From the NCBI GenBank assembly GCA_934307695.1, contig CAKRCS010000005.1:1-64000 (forward strand): a DNA stretch of 64,000 nt, given 5' to 3'. The position numbers and the translations under genes were made by a program. The first letter of the stretch is position 1. Every line of letters starts with the position of its first letter. This document shows, piece after piece, positions 54,512 through 63,018 of this stretch. The notes below the pieces were generated by a model. It made no database searches, was not told the DNA's origin, and saw only the letters and a list, made by a program, of their open reading frames with translations. The stretch is from an uncultured Agathobacter sp. Its GTDB lineage: Bacteria > Bacillota > Clostridia > Lachnospirales > Lachnospiraceae.

Positions 54512-55174
54512 ATGCAAATACAGGATCTGCCACTGCAAAGTGACATTATTCTTGAAGTTGATAGAGGGGATTCTTCATTTTGCGTGCGTTCTAAGGTACT
54601 TGAGTATTTTTCGGATGGGATCGCGATCGCTCCGATCTATGTCAAGGGGACGGTGCTTAATATAGGAGTCCGACCGTTTTCTACATGGAAATATCATGTG
54701 TATGCCTGTGTGGGCAAGGAAAAGCGCCGGATCTCCTGGAAGAATGTGCAGACCGAAATGATACACACCGCAAGCGTCGGGGATGTGTATTATCTGCGGA
54801 CGTATGCGTTTGCCAAGGAGAGCGTATCGAGTGAACGGCGGACGGACACAAGATATCCGGTGGATGTGCAGGGGCTTGTGCGCTCCGGGGATATGGAATT
54901 TGCGGTAAAGATCAATGATGTTTCATCGATGGGCTTGTCCTTCTGGATGGAGGAGGGGCAGATCCTTTTAGAGTCAAATCTGACACTCCGCTTTAGCGAT
55001 GACGTACATGGCAACCTGGGTGCAATGGAGTTATTTTGTCAGGTGGCAAGACGGGTAGGCAGGGACGGCAGGACACTTGTTGGCTGCCGCATCAGCAAAT
55101 ACAACAATGCTTATGTTTCGTATATCCGCTATCTGAACCGCCTTACCTGTGAGGAAAAAAATGAGGCAAATTGA
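54512..55174 (+). CDS. PilZ-domain protein (c-di-GMP receptor, YcgR-like)
   Basis: The 220-residue protein has an N-terminal YcgR-N-like domain (about residues 1-95) and a C-terminal PilZ domain. The c-di-GMP motifs are both present: RRTDTR (RxxxR type) near residue 110 and NDVSSMGLSF near 138. Such proteins slow flagellar motors or act on surface polysaccharide when c-di-GMP is high. It overlaps holA by 14 bases. Confidence 0.9.
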   Translation: MQIQDLPLQSDIILEVDRGDSSFCVRSKVLEYFSDGIAIAPIYVKGTVLNIGVRPFSTWKYHVYACVGKEKRRISWKNVQTEMIHTASVGDVYYLRTYAFAKESVSSERRTDTRYPVDVQGLVRSGDMEFAVKINDVSSMGLSFWMEEGQILLESNLTLRFSDDVHGNLGAMELFCQVARRVGRDGRTLVGCRISKYNNAYVSYIRYLNRLTCEEKNEAN

Positions 55175-56168
55175 CAACGATATCAAGACTGGACAATTTA
55201 AAAATGCGTATCTCATCTACGGGCAGGAAACCTATCTGATCCGCCAGTACCGTGATAAGCTAAAACGCGCACTTGTGTCGGAGGATGATACAATGAATTT
55301 CTCCTCGTATGAAGGCAGGGAGGTCAGCCAGACGGAGATCATCGACCTTGCGGAGACACTGCCGTTTTTTGCGGATCGCAGACTGATCCTGATCGAGGGC
55401 AGCGGCTGGTTTGACGGTGCGGGCGAGGAAATTGCCGCGTATCTTCCGACCGCGCCGGAGAGCACGTTTTTCGTTTTCGTAGAAGAGAAGGTGGACAAGC
55501 GCTCCAAGCTGTACAAGGCGGTCGCCAAGACCGGATACATCGCGGAGATTGGCGCACAGAACGAGGAGACGCTGCAGCGATGGGTACTCGGACGGCTGAA
55601 AAAGGAAGGCAAGGGAATTACTCAGCAGGCGTATCATCTTTTCATCGAGAAAACAGGAACCGATATGGAGAATATCGACCGGGAGATGGAGAAGCTGATC
55701 TGCTATACGCTTGAGAAGGATACCATTGAGCCGGAGGATGTGGAAGCAATCACAACGGAGCAGACACAGAACAAGATATTTGATATGGTGGATGCGATTT
55801 CCTCGCATCAGCAGAAGCGTGCATTGGATCTGTATTACGATCTGCTTTCGCTTCGGGAGCCATCCATGCGTATTTTGTATCTGATCACGCGCCAGTTTCA
55901 TATACTTGCGATCGTAAAGGCAATGAGCAATCAGGGCTTTGGCAACAAGGATATCGCGTCCAAGGCGGGATGCCCGGAGTGGGCGGTACGAAAGTACGGG
56001 GCGCAGTGCAAGGGATATTCGCTCGACCAGATCAGGCAGGCAGTCAAGGACGGCACCGAGCTTGAGGAAGCGGTAAAGACGGGACAGCTGAATGACCAGC
56101 TCGCAGTAGAACTTTTTATCATACAGTATAGCTCAAAGAAGAATGCGGACGAAAGAGGCACCTTGTGA
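55161..56168 (+). CDS. holA: DNA polymerase III delta subunit
   Basis: The 335-residue clamp-loader subunit begins MRQIDNDIKTGQFKNAYLIYGQETYLI, of which the YLIYGQE block is typical, and contains ADRRLILIEG, LYDLLSLREPSMRILYLITRQF in part (SLREPSMRILYLITR) and the C-terminal collar helix region. The ATG at 55161 follows GTGAGG; an upstream in-frame GTG at 55149 is possible but overlaps that signal. Together with gpr, spoIIP and rpsT nearby, this is a familiar clostridial gene neighbourhood. Confidence 0.93.
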   Translation: MRQIDNDIKTGQFKNAYLIYGQETYLIRQYRDKLKRALVSEDDTMNFSSYEGREVSQTEIIDLAETLPFFADRRLILIEGSGWFDGAGEEIAAYLPTAPESTFFVFVEEKVDKRSKLYKAVAKTGYIAEIGAQNEETLQRWVLGRLKKEGKGITQQAYHLFIEKTGTDMENIDREMEKLICYTLEKDTIEPEDVEAITTEQTQNKIFDMVDAISSHQQKRALDLYYDLLSLREPSMRILYLITRQFHILAIVKAMSNQGFGNKDIASKAGCPEWAVRKYGAQCKGYSLDQIRQAVKDGTELEEAVKTGQLNDQLAVELFIIQYSSKKNADERGTL

Positions 56169-56213
56169 CTCTTTGCGTGAGACTGTGGCACGCAAACTCT
56201 TTTCCTGTTAACG

Positions 56214-56256
56214 TAAAAAAAGCCCCATCGACATGACGGTATCGATGGGGTTTATT
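56214..56256. terminator. Bidirectional terminator between holA and rpsT
   Basis: AAGCCCCATCGA pairs with TCGATGGGGTTT around an 11-base loop; A and T runs on either side suit both strands. A second weak hairpin TTTGCGTG…CACGCAAA lies at 56172-56196. Confidence 0.85.
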
Positions 56257-56284
56257 TATAATCGAGGGTTAATTATTTTGCCGA

Positions 56285-56548
56285 TTAGGCAATTCCGTTT
56301 ACGAGCTTAGCTAAACGGGAAACTTTTCTAGCGGCATTGTTCTTGTGGTAAACACCCTTTGAAGAAGCAGCTTCGATAACAGAAGTAGCGTTCTTAAGCT
56401 CAGCCTCTGCAGCAGTCTTATCGCCTGCAACAACAGCAGCCTCTACTTTCTTAATAGATGTCTTAACCTCAGATCTGATTGCTTTGTTGCGAGCAGCCTT
56501 AACCTCGGTAACTAAAATTCTTTTCTTAGCAGATTTAATGTTAGCCAA
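56285..56548 (-). CDS. rpsT: 30S ribosomal protein S20
   Basis: The 87-residue basic protein MANIKSAKKRILVTEVKAAR (start) with VYHKNNAARKVSRLAKLVN at its C-terminus is S20, which binds 16S rRNA early in assembly. GGAGGTG lies upstream of its ATG on the minus strand. It has its own promoter (56640-56669). Confidence 0.98.
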   Translation of the reverse strand: MANIKSAKKRILVTEVKAARNKAIRSEVKTSIKKVEAAVVAGDKTAAEAELKNATSVIEAASSKGVYHKNNAARKVSRLAKLVNGIA

Positions 56549-56639
56549 TCCGGTACACCTCCATTTTAATTCATTTCATTCAATGTTTTATCTTCCGTCA
56601 AAGCCGGACACGGACGTTTCAACGGAAACATACTAGAGT

Positions 56640-56669
56640 ATAATATTCCAAGCACAGGGCGTTTGTCAA
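56640..56669 (-). promoter_or_regulatory. Promoter of rpsT (minus strand)
   Basis: On the minus strand, TTGACA (56669-56664) and TATTAT (56645-56640) are 18 bases apart. The leader is about 85 bases. Confidence 0.65.
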
Positions 56670-56792
56670 TACATAAATTTCGTTTTTTTGGAAAAAATAG
56701 AAGAAAAACACCGGCATATCGGAACGGTAGAAAAAAAGACGCTTATTATAAAGAAGAATAGGCAGAAAATGCAGGTGAGGAGGCGGCTGTTT

Positions 56793-57767
56793 ATGTTGGA
56801 GGAAAACTATCCGATCCGGACGGATCTTGCCCTTGAAACACAGGAACGTATCGGGCATGGAAATGGGGCAATCAAAGGAGTGGATTTCTCAGAAAATAAA
56901 CTGGAAAACGGAATTACCATCAGCACGGTGCGTATTTTGACGCGCAATGCGGAAAAGACCATGGGACGTCCAAGGGGGTATTACATTACGATCGAAGCAC
57001 CGGATATGATCGACAATGATGAGGAATACCACAGGGAAATCTCTGTGGAGCTTGCGAAGATCATACGCAAACTGCTGCCTGATATCAAAAGGGAACCGGA
57101 GGAGGAAATTTCGGCTCTTGTTGTAGGGCTGGGGAACCGGGAAGTAACGCCCGATGCACTCGGCCCGCGCGTGATTGACAACATGTTCATCACCCGGCAT
57201 ATTATCAAGGAATACGGGAAATATGCGTTTGGAGATGAGCGTGTAAACAAGATCAGCGGGATTGTTCCGGGTGTCATGGCGCAGACAGGAATGGAGTGCC
57301 TGGAGATCGTAAGGGGGGTTGTGAAGGAGACACATCCGGACTTCGTGATTACCGTGGATGCGCTCGCCGCAAGAAATGCAAAACGCCTTTGCCGCACCAT
57401 CCAGCTTACGGATACAGGAATTACGCCGGGAAGCGGAATCGGAAATCACAGACATGCACTCAATCAGGAGAGTGTCGGGATTCCGGTAATCTCACTCGGT
57501 GTCCCGACGGTGGTGGATGCTGCGACCATCGTAAATGACACCATGTATAATCTGATCGCTGCGATGAACCAGAGCAAGGCGCTTGGCACACTTACGGATT
57601 CTTTGGAGAGCCTTGACGAGGCAGAAAAGTATGAACTGATCCGGGAGCTGCTCTCTCCGAACTTAAATGCGATGTTTGTGACTCCGAAGGATATTGATGA
57701 GTCGATCAAGCGGCTTAGCTTTACAATCTCCGAGGGGATCAATATTGCTTTTTCACCACAGGAATAG
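56793..57767 (+). CDS. gpr: GPR spore germination protease
   Basis: From ATG 56793 the protein has 324 residues and starts MLEENYPIRTDLALETQERI. The GPR family core is present: VVGLGNREVTPDALGPRV, GIVPGVMAQTGMECLEI, ITVDALAARN, TPGSGIGNHR. GPR cleaves small acid-soluble spore proteins on germination after removal of a short propeptide. GAGGAGG nine bases upstream selects this start; the longer frame from 56688 would add a basic stretch without family match. I saw no convincing sigma-G promoter. spoIIP follows after 46 bases. Confidence 0.95.
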   Translation: MLEENYPIRTDLALETQERIGHGNGAIKGVDFSENKLENGITISTVRILTRNAEKTMGRPRGYYITIEAPDMIDNDEEYHREISVELAKIIRKLLPDIKREPEEEISALVVGLGNREVTPDALGPRVIDNMFITRHIIKEYGKYAFGDERVNKISGIVPGVMAQTGMECLEIVRGVVKETHPDFVITVDALAARNAKRLCRTIQLTDTGITPGSGIGNHRHALNQESVGIPVISLGVPTVVDAATIVNDTMYNLIAAMNQSKALGTLTDSLESLDEAEKYELIRELLSPNLNAMFVTPKDIDESIKRLSFTISEGINIAFSPQE

Positions 57768-57813
57768 GCGAAGCACTGCTGACATATAATGTGTTACAAA
57801 AGGTGGTGAGTGT

Positions 57814-59154
57814 TTGATCAGACGACTGATTTCGCTTTTTATGGCATGTGTAATGAGTTTTTTTATGCCACAGGTATCAACGAACGGGACACACGGCGTT
57901 TCCTTTCTGTCACGGGAGCTTATAACGTCGGTTGTCCCGGTTCTTGCATATAATGAAGAAGATATTACAAAAAAAGAGCAGCTGGCAGCTGGGGCAGAGT
58001 ACGAGAACCGGCGGGCGTTAGGACAAAGCGGGCTTGAAAGCGGGCAGATGCAGTCCGGACAACCGCAGGGCGGAATCACCGATCTGCCCGGACAGACGGG
58101 AGCCAGCCCAAACGTTGAACAGCCGGAGAATGGACAAAACGGGCAGCAGAGAAATGAAAAACAGGACGGCACGGGACAAAACCATACAGCTGCGCCGGAT
58201 GACACAGAACAAAACAACACGCCGCAGGGAATGGAGCAGAACGACGCGGCAGAAGGAACAGAGCAGGACGGTGCCGCGAAGGACGCGGACAGTGACGGTA
58301 CAAAAGCAGGCATAGAGGAGTCCACGGAGACGTTTCAGATACTGTGGCCGCAGAATGTGTCTGAGAGCGGGAACCGTGCGGATACGAAGCCGACGGATGC
58401 AAAGCTGCTGGAAAAGCTGAATGATTTCGACTATCTTATCCAGAATTATTATATTGTGGACAGCAGTACGACGATCCGAAGCTCTGACATCAGCGCGGCG
58501 GAGCTTCTGGCAAAGGATCTTACGATCGCAGAGGATGTGGATGGTCCACAGATTCTGATCTATCATACCCATTCCCAGGAGACTTACGGCGGTGCGCCGG
58601 AGGGGGATGATGAAAATTCTGTCGTGGCGGTAGGGGAGTATCTGACCAGACTGCTGACAGAACAGTATGGATTCTCTGTCCTGCATCACACCGGAGAGTA
58701 CGATGTGAATGACCGGGATCATGCATATTCCAATGCAGCGCCGGCACTAAAAGAAATTCTGGAAGAAAATCCGACCATTGAGGTGGTCATAGATTTACAT
58801 AGAGACAGTGTTCCGGAGAAAAATCATCTCGTGACGCAGATCAATGGAAAGGACTGTGCAAAGATCATGTTTTTTAACGGCTTGTGCAGGACAACGGCAA
58901 GAGGTGACCTGACCAAGATGCCAAATCCGTATCTGCAGGATAATCTTGCTTTTTCCTTACAGATGCAGCTTGCCGCAGCTGACCAGTACCCGGATTTTAC
59001 GAGGAGGATCTATCTGAAGGGCTACCGCTACAACATGCATTTTTGCCCGAAAACACTTCTGGTTGAGGTGGGAGCACAGAACAATTCGCTTGAGGAAGCA
59101 ATGAATGCGATGGAGCCGCTTGCAAGCCTGCTCTCTAAGGTGCTGCAAAATTAG
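57814..59154 (+). CDS. spoIIP: SpoIIP stage II sporulation protein
   Basis: The 446-residue protein starts with TTG behind AGGTGG. An N-terminal membrane/signal segment (LISLFMACVMSFFMPQV) is followed by a long Gln/Gly/Asp/Glu/Asn-rich linker (about residues 55-170). The amidase/endopeptidase domain comes last: ILIYHTHSQETYG (metal His), VVIDLHRDSVPE, FNGLCRTTARGDL and LVEVGAQNNSLEEA. SpoIIP with SpoIID and SpoIIM drives peptidoglycan hydrolysis during engulfment. Its place after gpr is the usual order. Confidence 0.95.
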   Translation: MIRRLISLFMACVMSFFMPQVSTNGTHGVSFLSRELITSVVPVLAYNEEDITKKEQLAAGAEYENRRALGQSGLESGQMQSGQPQGGITDLPGQTGASPNVEQPENGQNGQQRNEKQDGTGQNHTAAPDDTEQNNTPQGMEQNDAAEGTEQDGAAKDADSDGTKAGIEESTETFQILWPQNVSESGNRADTKPTDAKLLEKLNDFDYLIQNYYIVDSSTTIRSSDISAAELLAKDLTIAEDVDGPQILIYHTHSQETYGGAPEGDDENSVVAVGEYLTRLLTEQYGFSVLHHTGEYDVNDRDHAYSNAAPALKEILEENPTIEVVIDLHRDSVPEKNHLVTQINGKDCAKIMFFNGLCRTTARGDLTKMPNPYLQDNLAFSLQMQLAAADQYPDFTRRIYLKGYRYNMHFCPKTLLVEVGAQNNSLEEAMNAMEPLASLLSKVLQN

Positions 59155-59220
59155 GTGGCACGGATATGTGGGGCGTGGTATACTAACTATATAACAGGAC
59201 GCAAGAGGAGGAGGAAGACG

Positions 59221-60003
59221 ATGATTGATTATACAGAAGGTTCAGGAAAGCAGTATCATACAGGTGTCGGACGGGGGGATGTCGGAGAGTATGTGATCCT
59301 TCCGGGAGATCCGAAGCGCTGCGCCAAGATCGCAGCTCATTTTGATGATCCGGTACTGGTGGCAGACAGCAGGGAATATGTTACATATACCGGAACGATC
59401 GATGGTGTGAAGGTGAGTGTTACCTCAACCGGTATTGGCGGACCGTCCGCGGCGATCGCAATCGATGAGCTGGCAAAGTGCGGGGCAGATACCTTTATCC
59501 GTGTCGGAACCTGCGGAGGAATGCAGGAAGAGATCATGGGCGGTGATATTGTGATCGCCAACGGCGCGATCCGCATGGAGGGGACAAGCCGTGAGTTCGC
59601 ACCGATCGAGTATCCGGCAGTGCCGGATGTCAATGTCATGAATGCGCTGATCGATGCGGCAAAGAAGCAGAATATCCGCCATCATGTGGGCGTTGTACAG
59701 TGCAAGGATTCATTTTTTGGTCAGCACGAGCCGCAGATCATGCCGGTCAGCTACGAGCTGGAACAGAAATGGGAGGCATGGAAGCGCATGGGATGCCTGG
59801 CATCCGAGATGGAATCAGCAGCGTTGTTTATTGCGGGCAGCTTCCTGCGCGTGCGCGTCGGTTCCTGCTTCTTGGTAGTTGCCAATCAGGAGCGTGCAAA
59901 GCTCGGACTTGACAATCCGCAGGCACATGATACGGAGCTTGCGATCCGCACCGCGATCGAAGCAATCCGCATATTGATCCACCAGAAGGATTTAGGATTG
60001 TAA
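59221..60003 (+). CDS. udp: Nucleoside phosphorylase (uridine phosphorylase family)
   Basis: The 260-residue protein has the PNP/UDP signatures [33 protein letters not shown] and [18 protein letters not shown], with [13 protein letters not shown] near residue 196. It splits uridine (and perhaps other nucleosides) with phosphate to base and ribose-1-phosphate. The ATG at 59221 follows GAGGAGGAGG. A TGGTATACT extended -10 lies at 59176-59184. It is directly upstream of a nucleoside-type ABC transporter, so import and phosphorolysis are likely linked. Confidence 0.9.
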   Translation: MIDYTEGSGKQYHTGVGRGDVGEYVILPGDPKRCAKIAAHFDDPVLVADSREYVTYTGTIDGVKVSVTSTGIGGPSAAIAIDELAKCGADTFIRVGTCGGMQEEIMGGDIVIANGAIRMEGTSREFAPIEYPAVPDVNVMNALIDAAKKQNIRHHVGVVQCKDSFFGQHEPQIMPVSYELEQKWEAWKRMGCLASEMESAALFIAGSFLRVRVGSCFLVVANQERAKLGLDNPQAHDTELAIRTAIEAIRILIHQKDLGL

Positions 60004-60075
60004 AATCGGGATATCCATGATAAAATGGTATATGCTTCATAAAAACATTCATTAAGAAAAAGAGGAGGAATTCAA

Positions 60076-61287
60076 ATGAAGAAGATTATTTCTTTGTTGC
60101 TTACAGCCGGACTTCTGATCGGTTGTTTAGCAGGATGCGGAAGCAATGATACTGGCTCAAATGATTCAGCAGACAACTCCACATCAGGCGCTGAGACTTC
60201 CGAGTACAGCGTTGCAATGATTACAGATTACGGTGACATCACCGACCAGTCATTCAACCAGACTACTTACGAAGCATGCAAGGCATTCTGTGAGGCACAG
60301 GGTATCCAGTTCAACTACTACAAGCCATCCGGAGATTCAACCGCTGAGCGTGTTGCTTCCGTTGAGAAGGCCATCGATGACGGATACAATGTAATCGTTA
60401 TGCCGGGGTATGCATTCGGTGGAACATTAGTTGAGGTATCTGAGTCTTACAAGGACGTTAAGTTCATTGCCCTTGACGTTGCAGCAGGAGATATCCTTGA
60501 GGCAGGCGTTGCAAAGGCAGGCGAGACTTACGATTACAATCCGGCAAACTGGAATGTAAATGATTACTGCTATATGGACAATGTATACTGCGCAATCTAT
60601 CAGGAAGAGCTTTCCGGATACATGGCAGGATACGCAGCAGTTAAGCTTGGCTACACAGATCTTGGATTCTTAGGTGGAATGGCAGTTCCGGCAGTTATCC
60701 GTTTCGGTTTCGGATTTGTACAGGGCGCTGACGCTGCAGCAGCAGAGCTTGGAATTACTGTCAACTTAAAGTACGCATACGGCAACCAGTTCTATGGTGA
60801 CGGCGATATCACCGCAGCTATGGATACCTGGTATGGCGACGGAACACAGGTTGTATTTGCTTGTGGCGGTGGAATCTACACCTCTGCAGCAGAGGCAGCA
60901 GCTAAGGTTGGCGGCAAGGTAATCGGTGTTGACAGCGACCAGTCTCCGATCATTGACGGTGGATACGGCGAGGGAATGACCGTTACTTCTGCAATGAAGG
61001 GACTTTACCCAACCACCTACGATACGCTTACCGATGTTATCGTAAACGGTAACTGGTCTAATTACGCAGGCAAGATCACCACACTTGGACTTGTATCTGA
61101 CGAACCGACCGAGAATTATGTACAGCTTCCAATGGATACCACCCAGTGGAGCGATTCCTTTACTCAGGATGATTACAAGGCTCTTGTAGCAGCTATGCGT
61201 GCTGGAGATATTACTGTTTCCAATGATACTACTGCTATGCCGGCTACCACGAACGTAAATGTCAGCGATCTTGGAAACTTAAAGTAA
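60076..61287 (+). CDS. BMP-family nucleoside-binding lipoprotein of an ABC transporter
   Basis: The 403-residue protein has a lipoprotein signal ending LIGCLAGC. A mature BMP/PnrA-type binding domain follows (VAMITDYGDITDQSFNQTTYE, GGMAVPAVIRFGFGFVQG, VFACGGGIYTSAAEAA, VIGVDSDQS). The ITDYGDITDQSFN block is the family hallmark of nucleoside-binding PnrA/BmpA proteins. Codon use is strongly biased, suggesting high expression. A terminator-like hairpin (61335-61390) follows, which would raise the level of this subunit above the downstream ATPase and permease. Confidence 0.93.
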   Translation: MKKIISLLLTAGLLIGCLAGCGSNDTGSNDSADNSTSGAETSEYSVAMITDYGDITDQSFNQTTYEACKAFCEAQGIQFNYYKPSGDSTAERVASVEKAIDDGYNVIVMPGYAFGGTLVEVSESYKDVKFIALDVAAGDILEAGVAKAGETYDYNPANWNVNDYCYMDNVYCAIYQEELSGYMAGYAAVKLGYTDLGFLGGMAVPAVIRFGFGFVQGADAAAAELGITVNLKYAYGNQFYGDGDITAAMDTWYGDGTQVVFACGGGIYTSAAEAAAKVGGKVIGVDSDQSPIIDGGYGEGMTVTSAMKGLYPTTYDTLTDVIVNGNWSNYAGKITTLGLVSDEPTENYVQLPMDTTQWSDSFTQDDYKALVAAMRAGDITVSNDTTAMPATTNVNVSDLGNLK

Positions 61288-61334
61288 TCCGTGTTGGTTA
61301 GCGAATGATAACTGCATAAGATTATATGCATGAT

Positions 61335-61390
61335 AAAAGGCTGTCACGCCGGTGAACTCATTGTGAGTGATCTGGTGTGGCAGCTTTTGT
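61335..61390 (+). terminator. Terminator or attenuator after the BMP lipoprotein gene
   Basis: AAAAGGCTGTCACGCCGG pairs imperfectly with CTGGTGTGGCAGCTTTT, followed by T-rich sequence. Confidence 0.7.
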
Positions 61391-61476
61391 ATTTCTTCCT
61401 TTTTTTTTCGGAAATGCCATGGTATAATAATAAGTATGTTTAACATCAATCATGTTTGGGAGAGAGGAGAAGGACT

Positions 61477-63018
61477 GTGGAACAACCTTATGCTATTGAA
61501 ATGCTTAACATTACCAAAAGGTTTCCGGGTATAGTTGCCAACGATAACATATCCCTCCAACTGAAAAAGGGAGAGATTCATGCGCTTCTTGGTGAGAACG
61601 GTGCGGGTAAATCGACACTGATGAGTGTATTGTTCGGATTGTATCAGCCGGAAGAGGGGATTATCAAAAAGGATGGAAGGGAAGTCAGGATCCAGAATCC
61701 AAATGATGCCAATGACCTTGGAATCGGAATGGTACACCAGCATTTTAAGCTGGTTGAGTGCTTTACGGTACTCGACAACATTATTCTTGGCGTAGAGCCA
61801 AACAAAGCGGGATTTTTAAAGAAAAACGAGGCGCGTAAAAAGGTGCTTGAGTTGTCCGAGAAGTACGGACTTTCCATTGATCCGGATGCACTGATCGAGG
61901 ACATCACGGTAGGCATGCAGCAGCGTACCGAAATCTTAAAGATGCTCTACCGCGACAATGAAATTCTGATTTTTGACGAGCCGACCGCGGTGCTCACACC
62001 GCAGGAAATCTCCGAGCTGATGCAGATCATGAAGAACCTTGCAGCGGAGGGAAAGAGTATTCTCTTTATCTCCCACAAGCTCGCTGAGATCATGGAGGTT
62101 GCTGACCGGTGCAGCGTTATCCGGAAGGGCAGGTACATCGGAACGGTTGAGACCGCAAGGACAACGATGGAAGAGCTGTCCGCAATGATGGTTGGGCGTA
62201 ACGTCAACTTCCATGTGGAAAAGGGCGAGGAGAAGCTTGGGGACGAGGTGCTTTCCATCGAGAACATGACGGTTGCTTCCAAGGTCCACAAGAACAACGC
62301 AGTCAAGAACGTTTCCCTGAAGATCCGCGCGGGCGAGATCGTATGTATTGCCGGAATCGACGGCAATGGTCAGACGGAGTTCGTACACGGACTTACCGGA
62401 CTTGAACCGCTCGTAAGCGGCAAGATCACGATGTGCGGCAAGGATATTACCAAGGCTTCCATCCGTGAGAGAAGTGTCTTAGGAATGAGCCATATCCCGG
62501 AGGACAGACACAAGCATGGTCTTGTTTTAGACTATACACTTGAGGATAATCTGGTGCTCCAGAGATATTTTGAACCGGAATTTACCAACAAGGCAGGCTT
62601 TTTAAAGAGAAAGAACATCCGACAGTATGCAACCAAGCTGATCGATCAGTATGATGTGCGTTCCGGACAGGGTCCGGTCACGATCGCAAGAAGCATGTCC
62701 GGTGGCAACCAGCAGAAGGCGATCATCGCGCGTGAGGTAGACCGCAATCCGGAGCTTTTGGTTGCGGTACAGCCGACGAGAGGACTGGACGTCGGAGCCA
62801 TCGAGTACATTCACAAGCAGCTGATCGCACAGCGTGATGCAGGAAAGGCAGTTTTACTTGTGTCCTTAGAGCTGGATGAGGTTATGGATGTGCCGGATCG
62901 TATCTTAGTCATGTACGAGGGCGAGATCGTCGGAGAGTTTGATCCGAAAAAGACTACACAGGAGGAGCTTGGCCTGTATATGTCCGGAGCAAAGAAAAGT
63001 GAGGTGACTGTATCATGA
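61477..63018 (+). CDS. Nucleoside ABC transporter ATPase with two nucleotide-binding domains
   Basis: From GTG 61477 the protein has 513 residues in two ABC modules. Module 1 (about residues 6-240) has Walker A GENGAGKST, an ITVGMQQRTEILKML signature-type block and LIFDEPTAVLT. Module 2 (about 255-500) has GIDGNGQTEFV, MSGGNQQKAIIAREV and a diverged Walker B (LLVAVQPTRGLD). This is the RbsA/NupA-type double ATPase used with BMP-family binding proteins. The GTG follows GGAGAAGG. A TGGTATAAT promoter element lies at 61420-61428. It overlaps the permease gene by 4 bases. Confidence 0.94.
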   Translation: MEQPYAIEMLNITKRFPGIVANDNISLQLKKGEIHALLGENGAGKSTLMSVLFGLYQPEEGIIKKDGREVRIQNPNDANDLGIGMVHQHFKLVECFTVLDNIILGVEPNKAGFLKKNEARKKVLELSEKYGLSIDPDALIEDITVGMQQRTEILKMLYRDNEILIFDEPTAVLTPQEISELMQIMKNLAAEGKSILFISHKLAEIMEVADRCSVIRKGRYIGTVETARTTMEELSAMMVGRNVNFHVEKGEEKLGDEVLSIENMTVASKVHKNNAVKNVSLKIRAGEIVCIAGIDGNGQTEFVHGLTGLEPLVSGKITMCGKDITKASIRERSVLGMSHIPEDRHKHGLVLDYTLEDNLVLQRYFEPEFTNKAGFLKRKNIRQYATKLIDQYDVRSGQGPVTIARSMSGGNQQKAIIAREVDRNPELLVAVQPTRGLDVGAIEYIHKQLIAQRDAGKAVLLVSLELDEVMDVPDRILVMYEGEIVGEFDPKKTTQEELGLYMSGAKKSEVTVS

